Source: DATEJJ01 sp039649115 (GTDB lineage Bacteria > Actinomycetota > Actinomycetes > Mycobacteriales > Micromonosporaceae). From it: DNA of 64,000 nucleotides. Below are positions 51,992-60,958 of this stretch, one piece after another. A program made the position numbers and the translations under genes. The stretch lies in the NCBI GenBank assembly GCA_039649115.1, contig JBBWZQ010000282.1:1-64000 (forward strand), written 5' to 3'. The notes below the pieces were generated by a model. It searched no databases, was not told the DNA's origin, and saw only the letters and a program-made list of their open reading frames with translations. The number at the start of each line of letters is the position of its first letter. Positions within the stretch are counted from its first letter, which is position 1.

Positions 51992-53248
51992 CTATCCGGC
52001 GAAAGCCCAGGACACGCCGCCCCGTGACGCGTTGACCACCTGGCCGCCGGCCGACGCCCGGACGGCGAGCCCGCTGGTCCGCTCCCCGTACAGGTACATG
52101 CCGAGGACGAAGTAGAAGGGGGCCGTCCGACCATCCGCGGACGGCAGGTCCAATGTGGACGCTGGCACGAACCGTTGGCATGTCCAGGCCTCGACCTGCG
52201 CGGCGAGCAGCGCCTGCCGGAGGTCGTCGCGCGAATGCTGTCGCCCGATCAGGACACCCTCGCCACCGTAGGTGTAGCTGCGCTTGAACACGTAGTCGTC
52301 CTTGGCCGCCAGCGTCGCCCGGAGGTTGTCCCGGCACAACTCGAAGGTGTGCGGCACATGCCGCTGGATCACCGCCAGCTCCCCCTCGTCGAGCAGGTGG
52401 TGGTATCGCGGGTCGCAGAGCAGCGAGAACCACCGGCGGTGCATCTTCAGCTCGGCCTCGAACATGCAGGAGAAGGTGGCTCCGCTGGCGCGGACCGCCG
52501 ACAGGAAGGCACCGCCGTCCTCCGTGTCGTCCAGCGTGACCAGCCGGTGGACCAATGTCCTTCCCGCCTCGTCCCGGCGGAGCCATTCAGGTCGGTAGCA
52601 CAGCTCGTCGCAGTAGACGACCTCGATCTCCGGCGCCATCAGCTTCAGGTATTCCTGCAGCAACCGGTGTTGACCGTAGCCCAGCCGCCGGTGCCTGGCC
52701 GAGTCCAGGATGACGATCCGTGCGAGTCCGGCGCGCGTGCACTCACTGACGTACTGGTATGCCAGCTCCCGGAACGGCGACACCCCGCAGACCGGCCGGC
52801 CGAGCAGCTCGGCGAACAACCTCGCGCTGTGGTAACTCTCGCCGCCGCCCACCCCGGAGAAGTGGTTGACCTCGCAGAAGTAGTAGCCGGAGTCCGTCGG
52901 GACGATGTCGGCACGCAACATCCTGAACCTGCTCGATGCCACGTCGGTCCAGTCGATGCGGGACGCCATCGCCGGCGGCACCCGGAACATGTCCGTCAGA
53001 TCATCGGCGGACAGCGTCGAGCACAGGTGGCGCACCAGCTTCTCCTGGGCATTGACCAGCGCGACCGTCGCCGCACCCAGCGCACCGTGCGTCGCCGGGT
53101 CCAACCGGAAATAGTACGGAAGCGAGCGCAGCGCGACGCCGACGTCCGCCAGCAGCCGGTCGGCGCCGCGCGACGCCATCGCGTAGTCAGCCGCGCTGTG
53201 CTTCCGCCGCTGGTCCGCCACGAAGGTGCGGTTGTCGCTGGCGAACAT
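51992..53248 (-). CDS. Putative circularly permuted ATP-grasp ligase
   Basis: A 418-residue protein. The C-terminal part shows the ATP-grasp nucleotide-binding signs DYVFKRSYTYGGEGVLIGRQ near 313-332 and VEAWTCQRFVPA near 350, as in circularly permuted ATP-grasp or glutathionylspermidine-synthase-like proteins. Earlier stretches DSGYYFCEVNHFSGVGGGES and FEAELKMHRRW would supply metal ligands. It would join a carboxylate to an amine. It is the last gene of the leftward operon that begins beyond 64 kb, abutting the MFS gene with no gap. The exact reaction is unknown. Confidence 0.7.
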   Translation of the reverse strand: MFASDNRTFVADQRRKHSAADYAMASRGADRLLADVGVALRSLPYYFRLDPATHGALGAATVALVNAQEKLVRHLCSTLSADDLTDMFRVPPAMASRIDWTDVASSRFRMLRADIVPTDSGYYFCEVNHFSGVGGGESYHSARLFAELLGRPVCGVSPFRELAYQYVSECTRAGLARIVILDSARHRRLGYGQHRLLQEYLKLMAPEIEVVYCDELCYRPEWLRRDEAGRTLVHRLVTLDDTEDGGAFLSAVRASGATFSCMFEAELKMHRRWFSLLCDPRYHHLLDEGELAVIQRHVPHTFELCRDNLRATLAAKDDYVFKRSYTYGGEGVLIGRQHSRDDLRQALLAAQVEAWTCQRFVPASTLDLPSADGRTAPFYFVLGMYLYGERTSGLAVRASAGGQVVNASRGGVSWAFAG

Positions 53249-54799
53249 TCAGTGCCTACCGGCAAAACGGTTCCCGCGCCGGTGCCTCGCGCGACGGACC
53301 GCGGATGCCGTCACGAAGCCGAGGGTGAGCAGCGCGAGCACGATGAACGCCATCGCGAACGTGTCGTGCAGCGCCATCATCCGGCCCGCGTCGACCAGGT
53401 GCGGCCCGGCGGTGTCCCGGCCGAGGGCCGCGCTGTGGCGGGTCTCGCGGAACACCACGAATGCCGCGCAGGATGCCGCTCCGATCGATCCACCGAGACT
53501 TCTGGAGATGTTGAACAGCAGCGATCCGGACGGCGCAGCGGCCGACGTCAGCGCCCGGGTGACCATCAGGCCGAGCGAGGCCAGCACCAGACCGGCGCCC
53601 ACGGACCGGGCCACCTGCGAGGCGATGATCTCGCTGTCGGTCGGCGAGTCGCCCGCGAGAAACGGTACGAGCGCGCTCATCGCGAAGATCGCGGCACCGG
53701 TCACCGACACGAGGTACACGTCGACGTGCCGCAGCAGGACGGGCAGTGCCAGCGAGACCGCCAACAGCACCACGCCACCGTAGAGCGCGACCGTGCCGAT
53801 CCGGCTGACCGAGTATCCCAGGGTCGTCAGGTAGTACGGAATCAGGAAGTAACTGGCATACACCGCCGCACCGACGGCGACGTTGAACGCACACGTGAGC
53901 AGGAACGGCACGTGACGCAACAGGCGCAGATCGACCAGCGGATGTCGCGTCCTCAGTTCGTTCACCACGAAGACGGCCAGCATCGCCACTGCCGCGCCGG
54001 CGGCCACGCTCACGACGGGCGAGGCGAACCACCCTCGGTTGTTGCCCGAGTCGAAGACGTACTGGGTGCAGTACAGTGCCAGCACGGCGGCGCCCACGCT
54101 CATCAGGCTCACCCTCCTGCCGAGCCGGGGGCTGCCCGCCGGCCGGTCGCGCAGGCCCGGCACGGCGAGCCACAGCGCGAACGCTCCGATCGGTATGCAC
54201 ACGTAGTACAGGGCACGCCAGCTGTACCAGCCGGCGAGCGTGATGCACAGCACCGGCCCCAGGACGGCCGATCCCGTGACGATGAGGGAGAAGGCGGAGA
54301 TCGCCTTCGGGTGCTCCCGACCCCGCATCAGGACGACGATCAGGTAGTAGGCGAAGGGCATGATCGCGCCGCTGGCCATGCCCTGCACGACGCGGGCCAC
54401 CAGCAGGCTCTCGAAGCTCCACGCGTTGGCGCTCAGCAGCGAACCGGCGACGAAGCAGGAAACCAGCAGGATCAGATAGGTTCTCGGCGGGAACACGCGG
54501 GTCAGGTAGGCGCTCAGCGCGAGGGTGACCAGTTCGGCGGTCGCGTACGCGGAAATCACCAGCGCGCCTTTGTCCAGCGAGGCGTGCAGGCTGTGTTGGA
54601 TGCTGCCCAGGGCGCTGCTGGTCATCGTCAGGTCCAGGACCGTCATGGCCGCCGCGACGATCGTTCCGAGGACCGCGCGCCAGCGAAGTGGCGGCGCCGC
54701 CGCGTCAACCGGCGCCGCCACGGCCGTCCGGGCGCGGTGCTTCGCCGGACCGGCCGGCAGCTCGTCCGGCCCGGCCCTGCTCAGCACTTCATGCCCCAC
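53249..54799 (-). CDS. MFS exporter, EmrB/QacA-like (14-helix type)
   Basis: A 516-residue polytopic protein: AMTVLDLTMTSSALGSIQHSL in helix 1, RVVQGMASGAIMPFAYYL, then GSAVLGPVLCITLAGWYSWRALYYV (motif C-like and helix 5), and a long second half. The DHA2 family exports drugs by proton antiport. In this operon it is probably the self-resistance or export pump. GTG 54799 overlaps the methyltransferase stop; another GTG at 54787 is possible. Confidence 0.92.
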   Translation of the reverse strand: MGHEVLSRAGPDELPAGPAKHRARTAVAAPVDAAAPPLRWRAVLGTIVAAAMTVLDLTMTSSALGSIQHSLHASLDKGALVISAYATAELVTLALSAYLTRVFPPRTYLILLVSCFVAGSLLSANAWSFESLLVARVVQGMASGAIMPFAYYLIVVLMRGREHPKAISAFSLIVTGSAVLGPVLCITLAGWYSWRALYYVCIPIGAFALWLAVPGLRDRPAGSPRLGRRVSLMSVGAAVLALYCTQYVFDSGNNRGWFASPVVSVAAGAAVAMLAVFVVNELRTRHPLVDLRLLRHVPFLLTCAFNVAVGAAVYASYFLIPYYLTTLGYSVSRIGTVALYGGVVLLAVSLALPVLLRHVDVYLVSVTGAAIFAMSALVPFLAGDSPTDSEIIASQVARSVGAGLVLASLGLMVTRALTSAAAPSGSLLFNISRSLGGSIGAASCAAFVVFRETRHSAALGRDTAGPHLVDAGRMMALHDTFAMAFIVLALLTLGFVTASAVRRARHRRGNRFAGRH

Positions 54800-55578
54800 G
54801 CGTACACGGTCATCGACCGGATGTCCATGAAGTCAGGGTCTTCGCACAAGGACAGCACCGCGTCGACGTCCCGGCCGGTGAGCAGCCGCCGATCGACGAG
54901 GTAGGCGCCCTCCTGCCGGATGTTCGCGATCGCCAGTTGGCCGTACGGGCCCTTCTCGCCGAGGCAGTTGGCTTTCGTCAGCACGGCGACGTCGCGCAGG
55001 CCGGCGCGCGCCAACTGGGACGGGAGGGTCTGTGCCCAGGTCATGTCGGTGCCCTGCGCGCGCCAGGCTGTCTCCAGGGCGCCGAAGAAGCGCCGGACCG
55101 GCTCGTGTGTCGAACCCGCCGCGGGCATGCACAGCGGATCGCCGATGACCAACCAACCACCCGGCGCCAACCAACGCACTGCCGCGGCAGTCACCGACTC
55201 GCGCTCGGCAAGGTGACAGAACGTGCAGCGCGAGTGGATGAGGTCGAACGACCCCGGCGGGAAGTCGAGGGAACAGATGTCGCCGCTACGCCACTGCAGG
55301 TTGTCCGTCCGCTGGCCGTCGAGGTACCGCGTGTCGGTGTCGACCGCGACGACGGTGCCGTCGTGGCACTCCGTGGCCAACCAGCGCGCGATCGAGCCGG
55401 CACCCGCGCCGATCTCCAGGCACCGCCACGTCGGGCTCAGCCCGATGGTCCGCAGGACGGCCCGCGTGTCCGGATCACCCCACGCTTCCAGCAGCCGGAG
55501 CCGCTCGAACTCCGCCGGAGTGTCCTTGCTCAGCGCACCCGACGAGTAGTCGGTTGCCAAGGTCACCTCTTGACTCAT
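54781..55578 (-). CDS. SAM-dependent class I methyltransferase
   Basis: A 265-residue methyltransferase. Motif I is CLEIGAGAGSIARWLA near 68, the acidic residue after beta-2 is VVAVDTDTRYLD, and motif III-like SFDLIHSRCTFCHL and RWLAPGGWLVIGDPL follow. It methylates O, N or C of a small molecule; the substrate is unknown. ATG 55578 has GCAGGAGACC upstream. It sits between the exporter and the amidase in the operon. Confidence 0.92.
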   Translation of the reverse strand: MSQEVTLATDYSSGALSKDTPAEFERLRLLEAWGDPDTRAVLRTIGLSPTWRCLEIGAGAGSIARWLATECHDGTVVAVDTDTRYLDGQRTDNLQWRSGDICSLDFPPGSFDLIHSRCTFCHLAERESVTAAAVRWLAPGGWLVIGDPLCMPAAGSTHEPVRRFFGALETAWRAQGTDMTWAQTLPSQLARAGLRDVAVLTKANCLGEKGPYGQLAIANIRQEGAYLVDRRLLTGRDVDAVLSLCEDPDFMDIRSMTVYAWGMKC

Positions 55579-55589
55579 GGTCTCCTGCC

Positions 55590-57062
55590 TTACTCGTCGT
55601 GCCTCGCCGCCAGCGCGGGCGGCCGGCGGTGGCGCTGGCCCAGTTCTGTCTCCAGAGCGGCGGCCACCCGCAACAGCGTCGCCTCGTCGAACGGTCGCCC
55701 GACCAGCTGCAGACCGATCGGCAGGCCGTTGCCGGCGAACCCGGTCGGCAGGGACAGCGCCGGGTGCCCGGTCACGTTGAACGGAATGGTCTGCATGTCG
55801 TTCGCCAGCCTCGGCGGTGGCCAGTCCTCGGGAAAGTCGGCGAACCTCGCTGCCGTGGTCTGCCCGCAGGCGGTGACCAGTACGTCGTGGCGACCGAACA
55901 CCCGCTGCTGCAGCGCCCTCGTCAACTGGCGCCGGACGTCGTGTGCCCGCTGCAGGTCGGCCGCCCCGATGCCGGCCCCCGGCATGACGCGCTGGTAGGT
56001 GAAGCGCCCGAACGATCGTGGACGCCGCCGCAGGTCGTCCTCGTGGACGGCGAACGCCTCCGCCGCCATGATGACGCGGCCACACGCGTTGAACAGGCCG
56101 TAGGCCGGCAGCTCGACCTCGTCGACCGTCGCACCCAGCCGGTCGAGCACCGCCAGCGCCTGCTCGATGACCGCCACGACGTCCGGCATCGTCGCGGCAT
56201 CGCTCGCGTACCAGGCCGGCGAGTGCGCCACCCGCAGGCCGTCGACGCCACCGGACAACCCGGCCGCGTAGTCGGGCACCGGCACGTCGCTGGTGCGCGG
56301 GTCTGCCGGGTCGGCGCCGGCGATCACCTGGAGCGCGGCGGCCGCGTCGCCGACGGTCCAGGCGAGCGGCCCGAAATGGTCCATTGTGGACGACAACGGG
56401 TGGGCGCCGGTGCCGGACACCCGTCCGTATGTTGGTTTGAGGCCGACCGCGCCGCAGTGGAACGCCGGACCACGGGTCGACCCGCTGGTGTCGGAGGCGA
56501 TCGCCACCCGGACCAACCCGGCGGCCACCGCGGCTCCGGCGCCGGACGACGAGCCGCTGGGTACGTGGTCCTCGCTCCACGGGTTGCGGGCCGGCGGGAA
56601 GGGCAGGTCGAAGCTGGGGCCACCGATGGCGAACTCGTACGTCGTCAGCTTTCCGAGCAGGACGCCACCGCCCGCGCGCAGCCGGCTCTCCACGGTGCTG
56701 TCCTCGCTCGGCACGTGGTCGGCGGTCAACCAGGAGACGTTGGTCGTCGGTATTCCTCGTGCGTCGAAGATGTCTTTCAAGGCATAGGGGATCCCGTGCA
56801 AGGGCCCGCGATCCACGCCGGCCTCCAGCTCTCGATCAGCCCGCGCGGCGCGGCGGAGCGCCACGTCGTCCGTCACCAGTACGAACGCGTGCAGCGCCGG
56901 GTCCAGCTCCTCGATCATCGCCAGTGCGTGCCGGGTGAGCTCCGCGGACGTGAGCCCACCGGAACGCAGCAGCGCGCCCGCTTCCCGGATCGACAGGTCG
57001 CTGAGCGACGCCGGTGCCTGCCTGGGAGCCGCCGCGTCAAGCACCCGGTGGCTCCGTCTCAT
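55590..57062 (-). CDS. Amidase-signature hydrolase (GatA/AtzF family)
   Basis: A 490-residue amidase with the Ser-cisSer-Lys triad: Lys96 in YALKDIFD, cis-Ser in the SGSSSGAGAAV loop near 171-173 and nucleophile Ser195 in SDTSGSTRGPAF. It hydrolyses amides or transfers ammonia. The small AtzG-like gene overlapping its start by 26 bp encodes a probable structural partner, as in biuret hydrolase or GatCA pairs. Its role in the operon could be release of a protecting amide or amide formation. Confidence 0.92.
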   Translation of the reverse strand: MRRSHRVLDAAAPRQAPASLSDLSIREAGALLRSGGLTSAELTRHALAMIEELDPALHAFVLVTDDVALRRAARADRELEAGVDRGPLHGIPYALKDIFDARGIPTTNVSWLTADHVPSEDSTVESRLRAGGGVLLGKLTTYEFAIGGPSFDLPFPPARNPWSEDHVPSGSSSGAGAAVAAGLVRVAIASDTSGSTRGPAFHCGAVGLKPTYGRVSGTGAHPLSSTMDHFGPLAWTVGDAAAALQVIAGADPADPRTSDVPVPDYAAGLSGGVDGLRVAHSPAWYASDAATMPDVVAVIEQALAVLDRLGATVDEVELPAYGLFNACGRVIMAAEAFAVHEDDLRRRPRSFGRFTYQRVMPGAGIGAADLQRAHDVRRQLTRALQQRVFGRHDVLVTACGQTTAARFADFPEDWPPPRLANDMQTIPFNVTGHPALSLPTGFAGNGLPIGLQLVGRPFDEATLLRVAAALETELGQRHRRPPALAARHDE

Positions 57063-57219
57063 CGAGGCCGTCGCCGGCGCGCAACAGTGCGGTCATCTCG
57101 CGCAGCGCCCGGTAACCGTGCAGCACGCCGCCCAGGAGGTCCGGCGGCACGTCGATGTCCAGGCGCCGGCTCACGGCCGCGAACTCGCGCTCGACCGCAT
57201 CCTCATCCGGTGACGTCAT
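57037..57219 (-). CDS. Small AtzG/GatC-like amidase partner
   Basis: A 60-residue protein. The segment LDIDVPPDLLGGVLHGYRAL resembles AtzG (DUF4089) and GatC small subunits, which wrap around the amidase. The frame overlaps the M24 gene by 17 bp and the amidase by 26 bp, a strong sign of coupled expression in fixed ratio. ATG 57219 is the only sensible start. Confidence 0.7.
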   Translation of the reverse strand: MTSPDEDAVEREFAAVSRRLDIDVPPDLLGGVLHGYRALREMTALLRAGDGLDETEPPGA

Positions 57220-58684
57220 CGGACCCCGGCATTCGTGGACCTGCTCCGCGCTGCGCGACGAGCCAGGCCTCGATCTCGCGCGACGACGTGGGCAACGACT
57301 CGGACAACACGCGCGCGCCGTCGCCCGTGATCAGGACGTCGTCCTCGAGCCGGACGCCGATGCCCCGAAGCTCCGCGGGCACCAGCTCGTCGTGCGGCTG
57401 GAGGTACATCCCGGGTTCCATGGTCAGCACGTAGTTCTCGCGCAGGACGCCCTCGGCGTACGCCTCCGGCCTGGCGTGACCGCAGTCGTGGACGTCCAGC
57501 CCGAGCATGTGCCCGAACCCGTGCAGCGTCCACCGGCGGTAGACCTGGCTGTTCTTGTCCAGCGCCTCGTCCACGCCGGACTTCAGGATCCCGAGGTCGC
57601 GCAGTCCCTCGGCGAGAACCGACATGCACGTCAGGTGGACGGTGCGGAACTCCACGCCGGGAGCCATCACGGCCAGCCCCGCGCACCGGGACGCGTGGAC
57701 GATGTCGTACACGTCGCGCTGCGCCGTGGTGAACGTGCCGGAGACCGGCAGGACCCGGGTCACGTCCGCCGTGTAGCCGTTGACGTTCTCGACGCCCATG
57801 TCGATGAGCAGGATCTGGCCCGGCTCGACGAGCCCGTCGTTGCGCGACCAGTGCAGGATCGTGGACCGTGGGCCGCCCCCGACGACCGAGCTGTACCCGA
57901 GCCCGTTCCCCGAGTACCGGGCGCGCAGCGCGAAGATCCCGTCGACGAACCGCTCGGCGACCGGCGTGTCGGCCGGCAACCGCCGGGCCACGTCCTCGAA
58001 TCCCAGCACGGTGGCGTCGACCGCGTCCCGCAGCTGCTCGATCTCCCATTCGTCCTTCTCCAGCCGCAGCTCGGACAGGACGCTGGCGAGCAGCGCGTCG
58101 CTCGGCGCATGCTCGGAGCTCGTGGGCGGCAGCGAACCGTCGATGCGCGCGTCGTAGCCGCGCAGGACACGGGTCGTCCCGGACGAGGCCGCTCGCCGCA
58201 CCGTGTCCGGCAGATCCGCCAAGGTGCGGGTGTCGATCTCGAGTACGGTGGACTTCTCCCGTTCGGAATGGCGCCTGCCGTGCCAGATCTCGCCGCCCAT
58301 CCGGTCCAGGTACGCCAGGCCCGAGGCCGTGTCGGATCGCGGCTGCACGTACAGGACGGCATCGTGTCCGGTGGGCGTCGGGTGCATGACCAGCACCGAG
58401 TTGGGATCCTGGTCGCCGGTCAGCCAGAGGAAGTCGCTGCCGCCCCGGAAGAGGTAGGGCGCGCCGAACGTACGCGAACGGATGTTTCCGGTCGGGATCA
58501 CGAGAGTGTCGCCCGGGAACGCCGCCGACAGCCGGGCGCGGCGCTGGGCCAGGTTCTTGACCTGTGGCACCGGGGTGAGGTCGATCGCCTCCTCCCGCCA
58601 GCCCGCCACCATGAAATCGAGGAACTGTTGGGGAAGGTTCGCGTCGTGCGCTCCCGAGATCTCTTCCCGTCCGATGTTAGGCAC
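57203..58684 (-). CDS. M24-family metallopeptidase/creatinase-like hydrolase
   Basis: A 493-residue protein with an aminopeptidase P N-terminal domain (about 30-170) and a pita-bread M24 domain (about 215-470). The metal ligands are in place: two Asp in LLIDMGVENVNGYTADVTRV, His in HGFGHMLGLDVHD, Glu in LTMEPGMY and Glu in GVRLEDDVLIT. It may act as an X-Pro dipeptidase or hydrolyse a modified peptide or cyclic amide. GTG 58684 overlaps the upstream gene's stop by 8 bp; the frame is open to 58738. Confidence 0.92.
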   Translation of the reverse strand: MPNIGREEISGAHDANLPQQFLDFMVAGWREEAIDLTPVPQVKNLAQRRARLSAAFPGDTLVIPTGNIRSRTFGAPYLFRGGSDFLWLTGDQDPNSVLVMHPTPTGHDAVLYVQPRSDTASGLAYLDRMGGEIWHGRRHSEREKSTVLEIDTRTLADLPDTVRRAASSGTTRVLRGYDARIDGSLPPTSSEHAPSDALLASVLSELRLEKDEWEIEQLRDAVDATVLGFEDVARRLPADTPVAERFVDGIFALRARYSGNGLGYSSVVGGGPRSTILHWSRNDGLVEPGQILLIDMGVENVNGYTADVTRVLPVSGTFTTAQRDVYDIVHASRCAGLAVMAPGVEFRTVHLTCMSVLAEGLRDLGILKSGVDEALDKNSQVYRRWTLHGFGHMLGLDVHDCGHARPEAYAEGVLRENYVLTMEPGMYLQPHDELVPAELRGIGVRLEDDVLITGDGARVLSESLPTSSREIEAWLVAQRGAGPRMPGSDDVTG

Positions 58685-59708
58685 TGATCCATCCCTCCAT
58701 GTCGCTCGCACCGCCAGCGGCGCGACGCAGGTGCGCACACGTGATGAGATCCAGGTACGCGCATCCGACCGAGCTGAAGACCGTTCGCCGCGCGGCCAGG
58801 CCGGCGGCCGCCGGCGAATCCAACGCGTCGAGTTCGATCGCCTCGCGGTGCAGCTCGCCGGCCTCGGCGATCGCGGTGCTCAGGTCTTCGACGATCAGCA
58901 CGCTCGTCCGCAGCAGGGCCTGGTCCAACTCCCGCGACTCCACGGTGTGCGCGCCCATGCAGTTGATGTGCACGTGGTCGGGCAGCGCCGTCGAGATCGG
59001 CAGCGGATCCACCGACATGGTCGCGGTGGCCAGGATGTCGACCCCACGGCTGGCGTTCTCCGCCGAGTCGCAGACGACCACCCGGACGCCGTTCGTCGCG
59101 GTCCGCGATACGTGCCGGCCGAACGCCTCGGCGTTGCCTGGGTTGCGGGAGTAGATGCGTACCTCCTCGATGTCGCGCACCGCCGACACCCCCCGGTACT
59201 GCTGCCGTGCCTGTACGCCCGAGCCGATGATTCCCATGACCTTACCGGCCTTCGCCGCGCACCTGTCGGTCACCAGAGCCGTCACCGCCGCACATTTCAG
59301 GTTGGTCACCGCGGCGCCGTCCACCGTCCCCAGGAACTCCCCGCTCGCCGCGGAGAACAACGACACGACCGAGGTGACCGTCGCCCCACGACCCCGGGGA
59401 GCGTTGGGGGTGCTCGCCTCCGCCAAAGACCGGCTCCGGCTGCGCTCCCCCCGGGGAGCGTTGGGGGTGCTCGCCTCCGCCAAAGACCGGCTCCGGCTGC
59501 GCTCCCCCCGGGCGCCGGGCGGAACGATGGTGGCCGTCTTGTTGATGAAGAGGTCGTAGTCGGCCGAGACGGCCGGCATGGACAGGAACTTCGTGCCTGC
59601 CGCGTCCTCGACGACCTCGCGCAGCGGAACGACCATCCGCCGGACCGCGCCACTGCGCAGCCCGGCTCGCATCTCGGCGGCCAGCGACAGAACGACGTCG
59701 GAGGTCAC
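58677..59708 (-). CDS. Ornithine cyclodeaminase/mu-crystallin family enzyme with repeat insertion
   Basis: A 343-residue protein of the OCD family. The N-terminal substrate domain includes LFINKTATIVPPGA, the Rossmann domain GKVMGIIGSGVQARQQYRG near 140, and NCMGAHTVESRELDQALL. Family members are NAD-dependent cyclodeaminases or imine/opine reductases (for example SbnB). Unusually, residues about 66-104 are a perfect double copy of a 19-residue Arg/Ser-rich unit encoded by a 57-bp tandem repeat. GTG 59708 overlaps the oxoamine synthase stop by 4 bp. It ends in TAA. Confidence 0.85.
   Translation of the reverse strand: MTSDVVLSLAAEMRAGLRSGAVRRMVVPLREVVEDAAGTKFLSMPAVSADYDLFINKTATIVPPGARGERSRSRSLAEASTPNAPRGERSRSRSLAEASTPNAPRGRGATVTSVVSLFSAASGEFLGTVDGAAVTNLKCAAVTALVTDRCAAKAGKVMGIIGSGVQARQQYRGVSAVRDIEEVRIYSRNPGNAEAFGRHVSRTATNGVRVVVCDSAENASRGVDILATATMSVDPLPISTALPDHVHINCMGAHTVESRELDQALLRTSVLIVEDLSTAIAEAGELHREAIELDALDSPAAAGLAARRTVFSSVGCAYLDLITCAHLRRAAGGASDMEGWISA
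59392..59512 (-). repeat. 57-bp in-frame tandem repeat inside the OCD gene
   Basis: The unit is repeated twice with a 57-bp period (19 codons), plus a few bases of a third copy. On the coding strand each unit encodes RGERSRSRSLAEASTPNAP. The two copies are identical, which suggests recent duplication. Because 57 is a multiple of three, the frame is preserved. The motif looks like an inserted element rather than part of the OCD fold. Confidence 0.85.
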
Positions 59709-60937
59709 CCGGAACCGTCCAGCGCGTCTTCGAGAGCGGACGCGAACGCCTCCGTCATGTCGCTGGTCATGTCGCCACGCAACATCAGACGCACGCCGGC
59801 GTGGCCGCGCGCGACGATGGGAAAGAACATCGCGGAACAGTAGTAGCCGCGCCGGTAGAGCTCCGTGGACAGGCGCACCGCCTTGTCGTTGTCGCCCACC
59901 GTGACGAACTTGATGTGCGAGCCGGTGCCGCGCAGCTCCCGACCCTTGAGGCGCCGGTCGAAGATCTCGATGTTCTCGGCGAGCTGTCGCTGGCGCTCGG
60001 CGAGTTCGGGGCTGCGGTGGACCTCGATGCTGCCGAGACTGGTGCCGACCGCCGCTGTCCTCAGCCCCTGCGACCATCCCAGCGGACCGGACCGGTACAG
60101 GAAGTCGTACTTGCCGGACGAGCCGATCATGGCGATGCCCCCGGTGCTGCCGAACGCCTTGGCGATCGACGCCACCACGATGGTCCGGTCGTCGAGCTCC
60201 CGGAACACCGACCGCGCATAGCCCTCGCCGTGCGGGCCCCGCGTCGACAGCGCGTGCGAGTCGTCGATGTACAGGAACATGCCGTACCGTTCCTGCAACG
60301 CCTTGAGGCCGTCCAGGTCGGCGAGACCACCCACCGAATAGGCGCCTTCGCACACGTAGGCCACGCGCGGGTACCTCCGGCACACGTCCGCCAGGAACTG
60401 CATGTCGTTGTGCGGACTGGTGAGTACCTTCGTCTCGTCGGCCACGACCGGCTTCATGAAGTTCATGGAGAAGTGCGCGAACTTGTCGAACACGACGACG
60501 AGCGGTTCGCTGTCGGTGAGGTGTCCCGAGGCCAGCAGCGGCAGGAGGGCAGCGGTGAGGACGCCGCACGATATCGACGGAAGTACGTAGGCGCCGAACA
60601 GCTCCGACAGCTCCGACTCGAGCCGGTGCACGAGGTCGAGGCGGATCCTGAACTCCGCCATGGACAAGCCCGTGGTCTTCTCTTCGAGCAGCGCGTCCAC
60701 CCCGGCACCGATGACCGTGGGGTGACTGTTCAGTCCCAGGTACGAACATGAGGAGAGGTTCAGGAACTCGTGCCCGGTCCGGACGTCCCGCAGCCGGTTC
60801 TGGCCGGCCACCGCATCGACCCGGATGTCCAGCATGCCGCTGTCCCGGGCGAGCTTCCACGCGGACTCGCTCGCCGGTACCATCCGTTGGTTGTTTCTGA
60901 ACTGGTGCGGCCCCATGACCGTCCCGTCGTGGTCCAC
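59705..60937 (-). CDS. Alpha-oxoamine synthase (AONS/CqsA-like)
   Basis: A PLP fold-type I enzyme of about 410 residues: LSSCSYLGLNSHP, YIDDSHALSTRGPHGEG and the Schiff-base Lys near 260 in ASIAKAFGSTGGIAM. It would condense an amino acid with an acyl-CoA or carrier-bound acyl group to an aminoketone, and may be the chain-building step of the operon. The start is uncertain: GTG 60937 (shown) has a GGGGGAG close by, TTG 60949 and ATG 60916 are alternatives. The upstream hydrolase ends at 60959. Confidence 0.9.
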   Translation of the reverse strand: MDHDGTVMGPHQFRNNQRMVPASESAWKLARDSGMLDIRVDAVAGQNRLRDVRTGHEFLNLSSCSYLGLNSHPTVIGAGVDALLEEKTTGLSMAEFRIRLDLVHRLESELSELFGAYVLPSISCGVLTAALLPLLASGHLTDSEPLVVVFDKFAHFSMNFMKPVVADETKVLTSPHNDMQFLADVCRRYPRVAYVCEGAYSVGGLADLDGLKALQERYGMFLYIDDSHALSTRGPHGEGYARSVFRELDDRTIVVASIAKAFGSTGGIAMIGSSGKYDFLYRSGPLGWSQGLRTAAVGTSLGSIEVHRSPELAERQRQLAENIEIFDRRLKGRELRGTGSHIKFVTVGDNDKAVRLSTELYRRGYYCSAMFFPIVARGHAGVRLMLRGDMTSDMTEAFASALEDALDGSG

Positions 60938-60958
60938 CTGCTCCCCCAATGTCGTGCA

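Noticed and set aside
59392..59512. Tandem repeat as a CRISPR array
   Set aside because: The copies are directly adjacent without spacers, only two in number, lie in a coding frame, and no cas gene is nearby.
57203..59708. M24 peptidase and cyclodeaminase genes as an ectoine degradation locus
   Set aside because: The combination recalls doeA/eutC, but eutB, doeB and the typical regulator are absent and the operon has an oxoamine synthase, ATP-grasp ligase and exporter.
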